Notes: generated by a model not told the origin, from the letters alone. Positions 42,199 through 52,948 are shown, counted from the first letter of the stretch. The stretch: 56,385 bases of DNA from Lachnospiraceae bacterium (GCA_016284315.1 JAEEOO010000021.1:1-56385); one strand, 5' to 3'. Program-made: numbers and translations.

Positions 42199-44586
42199 AT
42201 GATTAATTACGATACATTAAATGACAGACAATCAGAAGCAGTGGAAACCACAGAAGGCCCACTGCTTATTCTTGCGGGTGCGGGCTCGGGAAAGACCAAG
42301 ACACTGACCCACAGGATCGCATATCTTATCGAAAAGAAGGGCGTTAACCCCTGGAACATTCTCGCTATTACCTTTACCAACAAGGCTGCAGAGGAGATGA
42401 GAAACAGGGTACAGGACCTTGTGGGATTCGGCGCTGACCAGATCTTGGTTCAGACATTCCATGCTACCTGTATAAGGATACTTAGACGCCATATCGATAA
42501 GCTTGGATACGATACAAATTTTACGGTTTATGATTCCGACGATCAGAAGACCGTAATGAAGAATGTTTGCAAGAAAATTAATATCGATACTAAGAGCTAT
42601 AAAGAAAAGACTCTACTTAATGCTATCTCAAATGCTAAGGATAATCTTGTAAGCGTAAGCGAGTATTCGCTTTCAACCTTTGGTGATTTTACAAAGATCG
42701 TTATCGCAAGAGCATATAAGGAATATCAGGAGCAACTTAAGAAGAGCAATGCTCTTGATTTTGACGATATCATTGTTCTTACTGTTGAGCTGTTCAAACA
42801 GTTCCCTGAGATACTCGATATGTATCAGGAAAGATTCAGATACATCAGTATCGACGAGTATCAGGATACCAACAAGGCTCAGTTTGAGTTTGTAAGACTT
42901 CTCGCTGATAAATACAGGAATCTTTGTGTAGTTGGTGATGACGACCAGTCCATTTACAAATTCCGTGGAGCTAACATTAGGAACATCCTTGACTTCGAGC
43001 AGTTTTATCCCGAAGCAAAGGTTATTAAACTGGAGCAAAATTATCGTTCAACCCAGAATATACTTGATGCCGCAAACAGCGTCATTAGGAATAATGTGTC
43101 ACGAAAGAATAAGAGCCTTTGGACTGCTGAAGGCGCAGGACACAAGATTCGCTTCATGCAGCTTGATAATGCGTATGATGAGGCTGAAACCATCGTTGAT
43201 GAGATCAGCAGTGCCGTCAGAAGAGACGATGCATCCTATAATGATTTCGCTGTTCTTTACAGAACCAATGCCCAGGCCCGTCTTATAGAGGAGCGCCTTG
43301 TTTTAAGAGGAATTCCTTATAACGTTATCGGCGGTACAAACTTCTATGCAAGAGCCGAGATCAAGGATATGATCGCATATCTTAAGACTATCGAAAACGG
43401 TCAGGATGAGGTTGCTCTTAGAAGAATCATAAATGTTCCAAAGAGGAGCATTGGAGCCGTTACCATAGACAAGCTCATGGATTTTGCAGAGATCACCGAC
43501 GATACGCTTTTCGGAGCCATGGAGAATGCAGACCAGATCTCCGGCCTTGGAAAGACTGCTGTAAAGATAACTCAGTTCGTTAATCTTATTACCAACCTTA
43601 GGAAAGAGCTTCCTGTTATCGGTATAGCAGGTGTTCTTAACGCGATCCTTGATGCAACGAACTATTATGATTACTTGAAAGATCAGGACGAAGATACTGC
43701 GGATGACAGGATCAGCAACGTAGATGAACTTGTTACCAAGGCGACCGCTTACGAAGAGAATGCGGATGAGCCTTCTCTTACAGGATTCCTTGAGGAAGTA
43801 GCCCTGGTTTCAGATATCGACAATATTGATAACGGTGACGGAAGAGTTCTTCTTATGACCCTTCACAGCGCAAAGGGACTCGAGTTTCCCAGAGTTTTCA
43901 TTGCCGGAATGGAAGACGGACTTTTTCCCGGAATGGGAACAATTTCATCCGGCGACAGAGAGGATATGGAAGAGGAAAGACGTCTTGCTTATGTAGGAAT
44001 TACAAGAGCAAGAGAATACCTTACTCTTACCTGCGCCAAGATGAGAATGCTACACGGAGAGACACAGTTCAATCCCGTAAGCAGATTTGTAAAAGAAATC
44101 CCCACTGAACTGATAGACGGAATGGTTCCGAGAAGCAAGCAGTATGTAGAGGATTATGATACCCGCTATGACAGAGGCTTTAGCGGAGGCGGAAGAGATT
44201 CATATTCCGAGAGAAGCTACGGCTCTGACAGAAGTTATGGCTCAGGAAGCGGATATAGCGAAGGCTCATATGGTTCATATGGGGCGCCTGCGCCGAGACC
44301 TTCTGCTAGACTCAAGAGTTACGCAACTCCCGAAGCCCGCAAACCGGCTATGCAGAACGAGATCAAGAATCTTAATGCTATTGCAGGACTAACAAAAGGA
44401 GCCCCTGCTACGCCACTTGAAGGCCTTGATTACGGCACAGGAGATGTGGTTCGCCACAGAAAGTTCGGACAGGGTACAGTTATCAGTGTACAGAAGGAAC
44501 CCAGGGACTATAAAGTCACTGTGGACTTTGATGCATATGGTCAGAAAATAATGTATGCATCCTTTGCGAAACTTGAAAAAGTCTGA
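42199..44586 (+). CDS. pcrA: ATP-dependent DNA helicase PcrA/UvrD
   Basis: Superfamily 1 helicase of 795 residues. Motif I AGAGSGKTKTL, Ia FTNKAAEEM, II DEYQDTN, III VGDDDQSIYKFRGA, IV LEQNYRST, V LMTLHSAKGLEF, VI EERRLAYVGITRARE. The C-terminal linker (about 655-700) is unusually rich in Gly, Ser, Tyr and Arg (SYGSDRSYGSGSGYS), followed by the PcrA C-terminal Tudor-like domain (VVRHRKFGQGTVI). Confidence 0.96.
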   Translation: MINYDTLNDRQSEAVETTEGPLLILAGAGSGKTKTLTHRIAYLIEKKGVNPWNILAITFTNKAAEEMRNRVQDLVGFGADQILVQTFHATCIRILRRHIDKLGYDTNFTVYDSDDQKTVMKNVCKKINIDTKSYKEKTLLNAISNAKDNLVSVSEYSLSTFGDFTKIVIARAYKEYQEQLKKSNALDFDDIIVLTVELFKQFPEILDMYQERFRYISIDEYQDTNKAQFEFVRLLADKYRNLCVVGDDDQSIYKFRGANIRNILDFEQFYPEAKVIKLEQNYRSTQNILDAANSVIRNNVSRKNKSLWTAEGAGHKIRFMQLDNAYDEAETIVDEISSAVRRDDASYNDFAVLYRTNAQARLIEERLVLRGIPYNVIGGTNFYARAEIKDMIAYLKTIENGQDEVALRRIINVPKRSIGAVTIDKLMDFAEITDDTLFGAMENADQISGLGKTAVKITQFVNLITNLRKELPVIGIAGVLNAILDATNYYDYLKDQDEDTADDRISNVDELVTKATAYEENADEPSLTGFLEEVALVSDIDNIDNGDGRVLLMTLHSAKGLEFPRVFIAGMEDGLFPGMGTISSGDREDMEEERRLAYVGITRAREYLTLTCAKMRMLHGETQFNPVSRFVKEIPTELIDGMVPRSKQYVEDYDTRYDRGFSGGGRDSYSERSYGSDRSYGSGSGYSEGSYGSYGAPAPRPSARLKSYATPEARKPAMQNEIKNLNAIAGLTKGAPATPLEGLDYGTGDVVRHRKFGQGTVISVQKEPRDYKVTVDFDAYGQKIMYASFAKLEKV

Positions 44587-44601
44587 CAGCTGTGATAAAA
44601 T
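44573..44601 (+). promoter_or_regulatory. Promoter inside the end of pcrA for the small membrane protein
   Basis: TTGAAA (44573-44578), 17-base spacer, TGA-TAAAAT (44596-44601). AGGAGAG at about 44638 serves the next start. Confidence 0.5.
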
Positions 44602-44646
44602 TAAGAAAACTTTTTTAAAGGGATTGCCCGGAAAGGCAGGAGAGAA

Positions 44647-44952
44647 ATGAGTAAGTTTGAAGATTATATCGACGTAATCAAATCAGAAGCTCCCGTGAAG
44701 TTTGAGGAGATGAAAGAGAACATCAAACTTAAGAATTTCCTTAAAAAGAAGGAAGCAGAAGAAATCATGGAAGAGGTAGAGGAAGAGCGTAAGGTTAAGG
44801 TGTGGGTTATCATCCTTGCTGTTATCGGCGTTATCGCTATCGGATGCCTCGTTGGATATCTCTTCTATCGTTATAAGAAAAAGCCTGATTATCTTGATGA
44901 CTTTGATTCTGATTTCGATGATGATGACGAGTTTTTCGAGGACGAAGAATAA
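44647..44952 (+). CDS. Small single-pass membrane protein with acidic tail
   Basis: 101 residues: charged amphipathic N-terminus, one membrane segment at about 51-74 (VWVIILAVIGVIAIGCLVGY), a basic patch RYKKK and an extremely acidic tail (DDFDSDFDDDDEFFEDEE). I do not recognise the family. Good binding site and terminator indicate a real gene. The acidic tail might bind cations or basic protein; that is speculation. Confidence 0.75.
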   Translation: MSKFEDYIDVIKSEAPVKFEEMKENIKLKNFLKKKEAEEIMEEVEEERKVKVWVIILAVIGVIAIGCLVGYLFYRYKKKPDYLDDFDSDFDDDDEFFEDEE

Positions 44953-44984
44953 TATAATTTAGTATTTGTATTTTAGATCATTCA

Positions 44985-45018
44985 TTAGGGAAGGCAATTT
45001 TTGCGTTCCCTAATTTTT
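44985..45018 (+). terminator. Terminator after the small membrane protein
   Basis: TTAGGGAA pairs with TTCCCTAA, extended by GCAA/TTGC-like bases, followed by TTTTT. Confidence 0.85.
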
Positions 45019-45065
45019 GTGTGAGAGTAATTTTATTTTGAATAGAAAAATTTATGGAGTATTAG

Positions 45066-46571
45066 ATGAAAAAAGGACAGGAAATAGAAGGAAAAGTAGT
45101 TGATATAAGGTTCCCAAATATCGGAATAGTTGAGACTGAGGAAGGGGAGAGAATTGTTGTTAAAAACTCAATTCCCGGTCAGAAGGTACGTGCAAGGATC
45201 AATAAGCTTCGTCACGGCAAGGCAGAAGGATGCTTACTTGAGGTCTTAGAGAAATCACCAATGGAGAAAGGAGAAAGCTGCCCTCACTTTGGAATCTGCG
45301 GAGGATGTAGCTATATTTCACTTCCCTACGAGGAAGAACTAAAGTTAAAAAATCAGCAGGTTCATAAACTTTTGGAGCCTGTTCTTGATGCCCAGTCTTC
45401 GGAATATTCTTGGGAAGATATCTGCGGTAGCCCTGTTATTTATGGCTACAGAAACAAAATGGAATTCACCTTTGGTGATGAATATATGGGCGGACCTCTT
45501 GCTCTCGGAATGCATAAGAGAAACAGCTTTTATGATATCGTAAATGTTTCCGAATGCAGGATCGTTGACGAAGATTACAGAAAGATCCTTAATTCTACAA
45601 GAGAGTTCTTTTCAAAAGCGGGTCTTCCTTTCTATCACAGACTTCGCCATGAAGGCTATTTAAGGCATCTTCTTGTAAGAAAAGCAGCCAAGACCGGAGA
45701 GATCATGGTGGCCATTGTTACAACAACTCAGATTGATTTTGACATGAAGCCTTATGTAGAAATGCTAAAAGGTCTTGTAACCGATGGTGAGATAGTAAGT
45801 ATCCTTCATACGTTTAACGATTCGGAGGCGGATACAGTACAGTCGGATAGGACAGAGATTCTTTTCGGAAGAGACTATATCAATGAAGAGGTACTTGGAC
45901 TCTCATTTAGGATAACTGAGTTCTCTTTCTTCCAGACAAACACTCACAGCTGCGAAGTGCTTTACACCAAGGCTAGGGAGTTTGCAAAGGAAGCGCTTTC
46001 TAAAATGGGAGAGAGTAAAGAAAGCTGCGCTTCAGATGATGCGGGTTCAGACAATACTCAGACCGAGTGCGGAGTGCTTTATGATCTTTATTCCGGAACA
46101 GGAACCATTGCACAGCTGATGTCACCATCGGTTAATAAAGTCATCGGTGTTGAGATTATCGAAGAGGCAGTTGAAGCCGCAAAAGAGAATGCAGAAAAGA
46201 ACGGACTTAAGAACTGCGAATTCATTGCAGGAGACGTTCTTAAGGTTATCGACGATATTGAGGAAAAGCCGGATATGATCATCCTTGATCCTCCCAGAGA
46301 CGGAATCCATCCCAAGGCCATCGGAAAGATCATTGACTACGGCGTAAAGTATATCCTGTATATCTCATGCAAGCCCACCAGCCTTGCAAGAGATCTTGAG
46401 ATCTTCATCGCCAATGGTTACGAAGCCCGGAAGATCTGCTGCGTCGACCAGTTCCCTTGGACCAACCATTGCGAAACCATCGCGTTGATCGAACGGATTA
46501 AAAATGCGAAGGATTATGTTCAGATTGGCATCGATGCTGAGGACTACTACAGGATCAAAGACGCAAAATAG
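45066..46571 (+). CDS. rlmD: 23S rRNA (uracil-5-)-methyltransferase, RlmD/RumA type
   Basis: TrmA-family m5U methyltransferase of 501 residues. N-terminal TRAM domain, iron-sulfur motif CPHFGICGGC, SAM region LYDLYSGTGTIAQLM, LDPPRDGIHPKA and the catalytic-Cys motif YISCKPTSLARDL. Two oddities: a low-complexity insertion near 318-340 (GESKESCASDDAGSDNTQ) and a C-terminal tail after the catalytic domain (KDYVQIGIDAEDYYRIKDAK). That tail reappears in degraded form at 49115-49174. RlmD or RlmCD-type specificity cannot be told by reading. Confidence 0.93.
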   Translation: MKKGQEIEGKVVDIRFPNIGIVETEEGERIVVKNSIPGQKVRARINKLRHGKAEGCLLEVLEKSPMEKGESCPHFGICGGCSYISLPYEEELKLKNQQVHKLLEPVLDAQSSEYSWEDICGSPVIYGYRNKMEFTFGDEYMGGPLALGMHKRNSFYDIVNVSECRIVDEDYRKILNSTREFFSKAGLPFYHRLRHEGYLRHLLVRKAAKTGEIMVAIVTTTQIDFDMKPYVEMLKGLVTDGEIVSILHTFNDSEADTVQSDRTEILFGRDYINEEVLGLSFRITEFSFFQTNTHSCEVLYTKAREFAKEALSKMGESKESCASDDAGSDNTQTECGVLYDLYSGTGTIAQLMSPSVNKVIGVEIIEEAVEAAKENAEKNGLKNCEFIAGDVLKVIDDIEEKPDMIILDPPRDGIHPKAIGKIIDYGVKYILYISCKPTSLARDLEIFIANGYEARKICCVDQFPWTNHCETIALIERIKNAKDYVQIGIDAEDYYRIKDAK

Positions 46572-46708
46572 ATTGAAATAGAAGAAAACGGGTAGGTATT
46601 CTTTGATTATAAAAGTTCTGTCTATTTGTGGCGGCAGGGTCTTCTGTTATGCTTTTCATGTAAGGCGCCTGAAGAAACAAAAAAACGTATACATGAAAGG
46701 ATACTATC

Positions 46709-47419
46709 ATGAACAGAGATATTTTTATAAGAAACCTGACAGGGGACAGGATTGTACTGAGTCCCAAGGGTAGAACCGCCAACGAGCTGTCGGCAGAGGA
46801 GTTTGAAGAGAACTACGAGAAGTTTTTTGAGATGATCTTTGAGATAGCGGCTACTGATATAACAGGTATTGCCGGATACGGAGAATTTGACGAAAACAAC
46901 GAAGCTCCCTATAAGACCTTTAAAGAGTTCGTAGAAGAAACTTTTAATGAAAACCAGGAAGGCTATTGGCATAACTGGACACAGATGTTTGAAACAACTT
47001 TCCTAAAGAAGGATTATTTCGACAAGATCTATGCAAAAGTCATGCAGTATGCGGATTTCTGCGAAAACCAAAGATTTCTGGCAAACAACAACACTTTCTT
47101 TTGCAACCTGTTGGTAGATGATGCGGGAAAGACATATTGCGCTGACTGGGGACGGGCAGGGATCATGGATTTTTTGATGGATTTTGCGATACTTGATCTC
47201 AATAAGCCCTATCTGCTGGTCCCTGAGAAATTATTTGATTATGCTAAAAAGAAAAACATCGAGATAAAGAACTTCAAGGAGCGTTTCCTGTGTATGGCGT
47301 ATTTTAAGGGACTCCACACTCTGATGTGGCATGCTTCCATAGATGATCTGGAATCCTGTGAATCCATTACAAGGTCCATAAATGAACTTGAAGACCGAAT
47401 GAATAAACTGGCGGATTAA
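46709..47419 (+). CDS. Aminoglycoside phosphotransferase-like protein lacking N-lobe and catalytic motif
   Basis: 236 residues resembling the hygromycin-B kinase branch of the APH family: the hinge segment RTANELSAEEF, then TGIAGYGEFDENNEAPYKTFKEFV and the metal-binding region YCADWGRAGIMDFLMDFAILD. The whole ATP-binding N-lobe (about 100 residues) is absent, and the catalytic loop that should read HGDxxxxN reads NNNTFFCN, losing His and Asp. A pseudokinase or decaying gene is likely; resistance activity is not expected. It has an intact frame and ends one base before the next gene, so the two are probably co-transcribed. Confidence 0.72.
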   Translation: MNRDIFIRNLTGDRIVLSPKGRTANELSAEEFEENYEKFFEMIFEIAATDITGIAGYGEFDENNEAPYKTFKEFVEETFNENQEGYWHNWTQMFETTFLKKDYFDKIYAKVMQYADFCENQRFLANNNTFFCNLLVDDAGKTYCADWGRAGIMDFLMDFAILDLNKPYLLVPEKLFDYAKKKNIEIKNFKERFLCMAYFKGLHTLMWHASIDDLESCESITRSINELEDRMNKLAD

Positions 47420-47420
47420 A

Positions 47421-48071
47421 ATGCAATACGAAAATGCCAAGGACATTCTCCCTGCAAGCCTGCTTGAAGAAGTGCAGAAGTTTGTGGAAGGAAAGGCTAT
47501 CTACATCCCTAAACGCACCAAAAGGGAAGGCTGGGGAGAAGCGTCCGGTTATCGTGGAAAACTGAATAAAAGAAACAGTGCGATACTTAGCCGGTATTCG
47601 GCAGGGGCATCGATCATGGAGATTTCCGAGGAGTTTTTTCTTTCTCCCGAAACCATAAAAAAGATCGTGTACGGAAAGAAAGTGAGTCTTCCGGAGTACT
47701 CTCCATCTGTTTATTCCGCAGGGCAATATTCAAATGCCGGACTGGGAGAAGAATGGGTACGCATCTATCTTGATTCCGTCGGTGTGGAAATGCCCGACGG
47801 TGATAGTTACTTTTTGTCTGAACTTATAAGGATACCGTTACGTCTTATAGATGATGAAGGGGAAAATGTGGACAATGCGGAGGAAGAAAACTACAGAGAA
47901 GTTCCTCTTATTATTTTATTTGAAGACCATGGTTTCCATGTAATATGCGGAAGAAACTATCTATCAATGCTCCGTAAAGAAAAGAAGAATGCTCACTATG
48001 CGTTTATCTTTGCAAATAAAGATGAGTACGGATATTATTTGAAAAACTTCGGCAAACAGTTTCAGAGGTGA
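47421..48071 (+). CDS. CD3324-family HTH protein with C-terminal extension
   Basis: 216 residues. The first about 90 match the CD3324 family, a Mor-like helix-turn-helix protein: NAKDILPASLLEEVQKFVEG, YIPKRT, WGEASGYRGKLNKRN and SIMEISEEFFLSPETIKKIVY. The remaining about 120 (QYSNAGLGEEWVRIYLDSVG onward) form a second domain of unknown role. It starts one base after the kinase-like gene and may regulate it or act with it. DNA binding is inferred from the family. Confidence 0.75.
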   Translation: MQYENAKDILPASLLEEVQKFVEGKAIYIPKRTKREGWGEASGYRGKLNKRNSAILSRYSAGASIMEISEEFFLSPETIKKIVYGKKVSLPEYSPSVYSAGQYSNAGLGEEWVRIYLDSVGVEMPDGDSYFLSELIRIPLRLIDDEGENVDNAEEENYREVPLIILFEDHGFHVICGRNYLSMLRKEKKNAHYAFIFANKDEYGYYLKNFGKQFQR

Positions 48072-48125
48072 TCATATAGTGATCCGTGACGGTAATATTC
48101 TTGGGTGACAAAAGAATAATAATTT

Positions 48126-49046
48126 ATGAAAAATCTTATAACAAAGCAATTTCAAATACTGACAGATATTAATCTCGTATGGGATTTCCTGACGGATATC
48201 TATGATCGTAAGAATGGGAGCGGAGTCGCTGCACCTTTCTTTGAACATGCGATCCTTGCATCATGGATGGACAATTCGTATTCTTATCTGAACCGATTCT
48301 GGTTTGATGGAGATACGGTTGTAGCCTTTGTTTTCTATGAAGCGCCTGCAACGGATATCTATTTCAGTGTACGCAAGGGATATGAGTATCTTGCGGATGA
48401 ACTGATAGACTATGCCATGACAACCATGCCGGATTGGGAAGGTGCTCAACAGCTTGTTTTGTTTAACGGTCAGGAATATCTTATGGAAGCCGCAAAGAAG
48501 CGCGGATTTAATAAAGTATTTGAATATGAGGACAGGTTCTTTGATTTCAAAAACGAGCTGAATTACGAATTGCCGGAGGGGTACCATTTTGTTGAACCTG
48601 AAGACATAGATCCCGTAAAGATCGGAAAACTATGTTGGTACGGGTTTGATCATGGGGATAAAGGAGAGTTTGTAAACTGGGACAAACAGGATGCATCCTT
48701 TGACTGGACTCCGGAAAAATCCTATAAAGATTGTCTTGGTAATATCATGGCGCCGCTCCCGCATGCAACACATGAATATGACATTATCATAGCCGATGAG
48801 CAGGGCGAATATGTCTGCTTTTCGGGAATGTGGTGGGTGCCGGAGAACCATCTGGCATATATGGAACCTCTCTGTACTGCACCTGAACATAGGAGAAAAG
48901 GCCTTGCCGCGGCGGCATTAACCGTTCATTACCGCAGGATGAAAGCGCTTGGGGCGACACATATGACAGGCGGAGGTGATCCTTTCTATGAGAAGATCGG
49001 ATATGGAAAGGGATTGCACTGGAGTTTTTGGAAAAAGGAAAAGTGA
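48126..49046 (+). CDS. GNAT-family N-acetyltransferase
   Basis: 306 residues, longer than a single GNAT domain (about 150). The C-terminal half carries the acetyl-CoA site (LCTAPEHRRKGLAAAALTVH) and MTGGGDPFYEKIGYG; the N-terminal half appears to be a second, degenerate GNAT-like domain (FDGDTVVAFVFYE, GFNKVFEYEDRFFDF). Substrate unknown. Weak ribosome binding site. Confidence 0.82.
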   Translation: MKNLITKQFQILTDINLVWDFLTDIYDRKNGSGVAAPFFEHAILASWMDNSYSYLNRFWFDGDTVVAFVFYEAPATDIYFSVRKGYEYLADELIDYAMTTMPDWEGAQQLVLFNGQEYLMEAAKKRGFNKVFEYEDRFFDFKNELNYELPEGYHFVEPEDIDPVKIGKLCWYGFDHGDKGEFVNWDKQDASFDWTPEKSYKDCLGNIMAPLPHATHEYDIIIADEQGEYVCFSGMWWVPENHLAYMEPLCTAPEHRRKGLAAAALTVHYRRMKALGATHMTGGGDPFYEKIGYGKGLHWSFWKKEK

Positions 49047-49072
49047 ACGTTTTATTGTTCGCATGACCGAAC

Positions 49073-49174
49073 GTCGAGACGGTCGTACTTTTGGGAAAAA
49101 ATTTTACTAGATCGAAATCTCATGTAAATCTTGGTTTGGATGTCGAGGATTACTATAGGATCAAAGATGTGTAG
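49073..49174 (+). pseudogene. Relic of an RlmD/RumA-type methyltransferase 3' end
   Basis: The frame starting at 49073 reads VETVVLLGKN, then KSHVNLGLDVEDYYRIKDV and a stop. It aligns with the intact rlmD C-terminus (CETIALIERIKN, KDYVQIGIDAEDYYRIKDAK). In the 24 bases encoding EDYYRIKD only three differ, all silent third-position C/T changes, so it derives from a diverged coding copy. Upstream, TGTTCGCAT (Cys-Ser-His) is separated from VETVV by 8 extra bases, a frame disruption. The rest of the gene is absent. Confidence 0.7.
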
Positions 49175-49192
49175 CATAAGGAGAATTATCAT

Positions 49193-49711
49193 TTGATTAG
49201 AATTGAATTATTATCGGAAACAAATTTCTGTTTGAATTCATTAGATTCATACAACAGAAAACAGAATGTGAATAAGGTATATCGCCGAATAGACGGAGAA
49301 TATGTATTAGTAGAATGTAAATATACCGAAGATTGGGACCTGAACAAAAAGCGTTCTGTAGCAAAGAAAATATGCAGTGATGAATATATCACGTACATTG
49401 CTTTAGAAAATGATAAAGTGGTCGGTTTTATAGGACTGTTAAGGAAACTTAGTGGTCCGTACATGATCCTTGATATGATGCAGGTATCTTTTGAATTTAG
49501 AGGACAAGGTATTGGCAGAAAATTATTTGAAGCAGGAAAAGTGGAAGCGAGAAAGGCCGGTGCGGAGGCTTTGTACATATCTGCTTGTTCTTCTGAGGAG
49601 ACGATAGCATTTTACAGAGCAATGGGAAGTAACCTAGCAAGTAATCCCATAAAAGAAATTGCTGAAGAAGAACCATTTGATCTTCAGATGATTTGTCCTG
49701 TGAAAGATTAA
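49193..49711 (+). CDS. GNAT-family N-acetyltransferase
   Basis: 172 residues from a TTG start at 49193, supported by AAGGAGAA eight bases upstream. Acetyl-CoA motif MQVSFEFRGQGIGRKLFEAG and the late ALYISACSSEETIAFYRAMG segment are typical. A+T-richer than the core genes. Substrate unknown. Confidence 0.85.
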   Translation: MIRIELLSETNFCLNSLDSYNRKQNVNKVYRRIDGEYVLVECKYTEDWDLNKKRSVAKKICSDEYITYIALENDKVVGFIGLLRKLSGPYMILDMMQVSFEFRGQGIGRKLFEAGKVEARKAGAEALYISACSSEETIAFYRAMGSNLASNPIKEIAEEEPFDLQMICPVKD

Positions 49712-49802
49712 AGTCGCATAAATTTTAGAACCCGCTATAAAACAGCAATTATTTTCTACGAGTATTATGTGAGTGTGATAAATGAAAATAATAAATAATT
49801 TT

Positions 49803-49826
49803 GATAGGCAGAACCTATCTCTTTTT
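49803..49826 (+). terminator. Weak terminator-like hairpin
   Basis: GATAGG, loop CAGAA, CCTATC, then TCTTTTT. Short stem in the 181-base gap 49712-49892, which otherwise shows no clear feature. Confidence 0.4.
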
Positions 49827-49892
49827 GCACCTACTCTGAAAATGACGATAGGAAGATATTGGAAAATAGTATATTTATAAATGTAGACTAAG

Positions 49893-50522
49893 ATGAAAAC
49901 AAGAGAAGAAGCACTAAAATACGGTCTGTCTTTTCCTGACACATATCAGGAGGCGCCGTTTCATGATCAAAATTGGCAGCTGGTCAGATATAAAGGAAAT
50001 AAGAAAGCATTTCTTTGGACATACGAAAAGGATGGTTTTATCAACCTGAATGTGAAAGCTGATCCGGAGAAGGCATATTTTTGGCGAGATATTTATAAGT
50101 CGGTGATTCCGGGATATCATCAGAATAAGGAACACTGGATTACAATAATTCTTGATGGCAGTATCCCGGATGAAGATATTAAGCTTATGATTGCGGAGAG
50201 TTATGATCTTATCAGCGATTCCCCCTCAAGGAGGATTTATGAAGCAGTAAAAAAGATTCCTTATGGCCATGTGGCTACTTACGCACAGGTTGCGGAGATT
50301 GCAGGAGATAAGAAAATGGCACGAGCGGTTGGTAACGCTCTTCATAAGAATCCCGATCCGGATAATATTCCCTGTTACCGCGTTGTAAATGCAAAAGGAG
50401 AACTGGCAGGGGAATTTGCTTTTGGCGGTTCCGGAGTACAGGCAAAACTGCTGGAAGCAGAAGGAATCATCGTTGTTGATGGGAAGGTTGACCTAGGCAA
50501 GTATCAGTGGAAAAACTGTTAG
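49893..50522 (+). CDS. Fusion of MmcQ/YjbR-like domain and MGMT-like DNA alkyltransferase
   Basis: 209 residues. Residues 1-110 match the MmcQ/YjbR (CyaY-like) family (GLSFPDTYQEAPFHDQNWQL, KAFLWTYEKDGFINLNVKAD). Residues about 112-209 match the C-terminal domain of O6-alkylguanine-DNA alkyltransferases: IYEAVKKIPYGHVATYAQVA, ARAVGNALHKNP, IPCYRVVNAKGELAG. The acceptor Cys161 is present but the usual PCHR reads PCYR. Alkyltransferase-like proteins lacking activity have Trp in place of Cys, so this one may still transfer alkyl groups. A DNA-repair role is inferred. Confidence 0.85.
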   Translation: MKTREEALKYGLSFPDTYQEAPFHDQNWQLVRYKGNKKAFLWTYEKDGFINLNVKADPEKAYFWRDIYKSVIPGYHQNKEHWITIILDGSIPDEDIKLMIAESYDLISDSPSRRIYEAVKKIPYGHVATYAQVAEIAGDKKMARAVGNALHKNPDPDNIPCYRVVNAKGELAGEFAFGGSGVQAKLLEAEGIIVVDGKVDLGKYQWKNC

Positions 50523-50600
50523 TAAAGGAACGATTCATTCAAAGGGATTTTAAACCCGTCGAATTCGATGGGCTTGGATAAACACGGGGGAGAGAATTAT

Positions 50601-51104
50601 ATGTTGATTCGTTCATTTGAAATAGACAAAGACTATGAATATATCAGCAATTGGATAGAGGATGAACGGACGCATGCGATGTGGTGTGCTAACCTTATTC
50701 CATATCCAATGGATAAGGATAGTTTCAGAAGAATCCTTTCTGATATGGCAGAAAAATATGGGGATGAATCTTTTGCTGCATTAGATGATGAAGAACGTCT
50801 TATCGGTTTTTAAAGTTATTCACTTAATCATGAGACTCATGAAGGCATGCTAAAGTTTGTCATTGTGGATGCATCTGTTCGTGGTAAAGGAATCGGTAAA
50901 GAAATGATCAGGCTTGCTGTTCGAAATGCTTTTTCTGATCCGGGGGCAAAGGCTGTGCAGCTTAATGTGTTTTCTGAGAATGTAATAGCCAAAAGATGTT
51001 ATGAGGGTGTTGGTTTTAAAATAAGACGAAATACTCTTGATGCATTCAAGTATAAAGAAGAATCTTGGTGCAGATGCAATATGATAATTGCTAGGGAGTT
51101 ATAG
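50601..51104 (+). pseudogene. GNAT acetyltransferase interrupted by an in-frame stop
   Basis: From the ATG at 50601 (behind GGGGGAGAG) the frame gives a GNAT N-terminus ending LDDEERLIGF and a TAA at 50811-50813. The same frame continues without a gap (SYSLNHETHEGMLKFVIVDA) through the acetyl-CoA motif VRGKGIGKEMIRLAV and ENVIAKRCYEGVGF to a stop at 51104. The two halves make one normal GNAT of about 167 residues, so a single nonsense change has broken it, unless the stop is read through or is a sequencing error. Confidence 0.85.
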
Positions 51105-51151
51105 AGTAACCAAAGTAGGTCAGAAGTATTTCCGGATGATTTGAAGGATAG

Positions 51152-51157
51152 TATAAT
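51152..51157 (+). promoter_or_regulatory. Candidate -10 of the phase-variable glycosyltransferase gene
   Basis: Perfect TATAAT, 40 bases before the ATG at 51197; the -35 position (TTTCCG at 51129-51134) is weak. AAGGAG at 51182-51187 is the ribosome binding site. Confidence 0.45.
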
Positions 51158-51196
51158 ATTTTTAGGTTTTACTTGACAAAAAAGGAGCGAAACGAA

Positions 51197-52795
<1,599 letters not shown>

Positions 52796-52862
52796 ATTTT
52801 AATATAGTTTCGTTCATAGCCATGAAATATGGTGATGAAAATGTTAATAAAGATAACACTTG

Positions 52863-52925
52863 ACTCTCTTGTTGCGCTCCGTAAACGACGTCGAAACAAT
52901 CACGTTTTTGGAAAGAATGAATTAG
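52863..52925 (+). pseudogene. Second, shorter relic of a methyltransferase 3' end
   Basis: A frame reads LLLRSVNDVETITFLERMN then stop at 52923-52925. VETITFLERMN resembles the rlmD end segment CETIALIERIKN and the relic at 49073 (VETVVLLGKN), and the DNA around it (TTGTTGCGC...AACGACGTCGAAAC) parallels the 49054-49080 region. Short and therefore tentative. Confidence 0.4.
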
Positions 52926-52948
52926 TATTATGAGAGTTATAAATTAGC

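Noticed and set aside
46572-49174. Recent mobile element bounded by att duplications of rlmD
   Set aside because: The two rlmD ends differ by many silent and amino-acid changes and no integrase is present, so a recent insertion is not supported; an old event remains possible.
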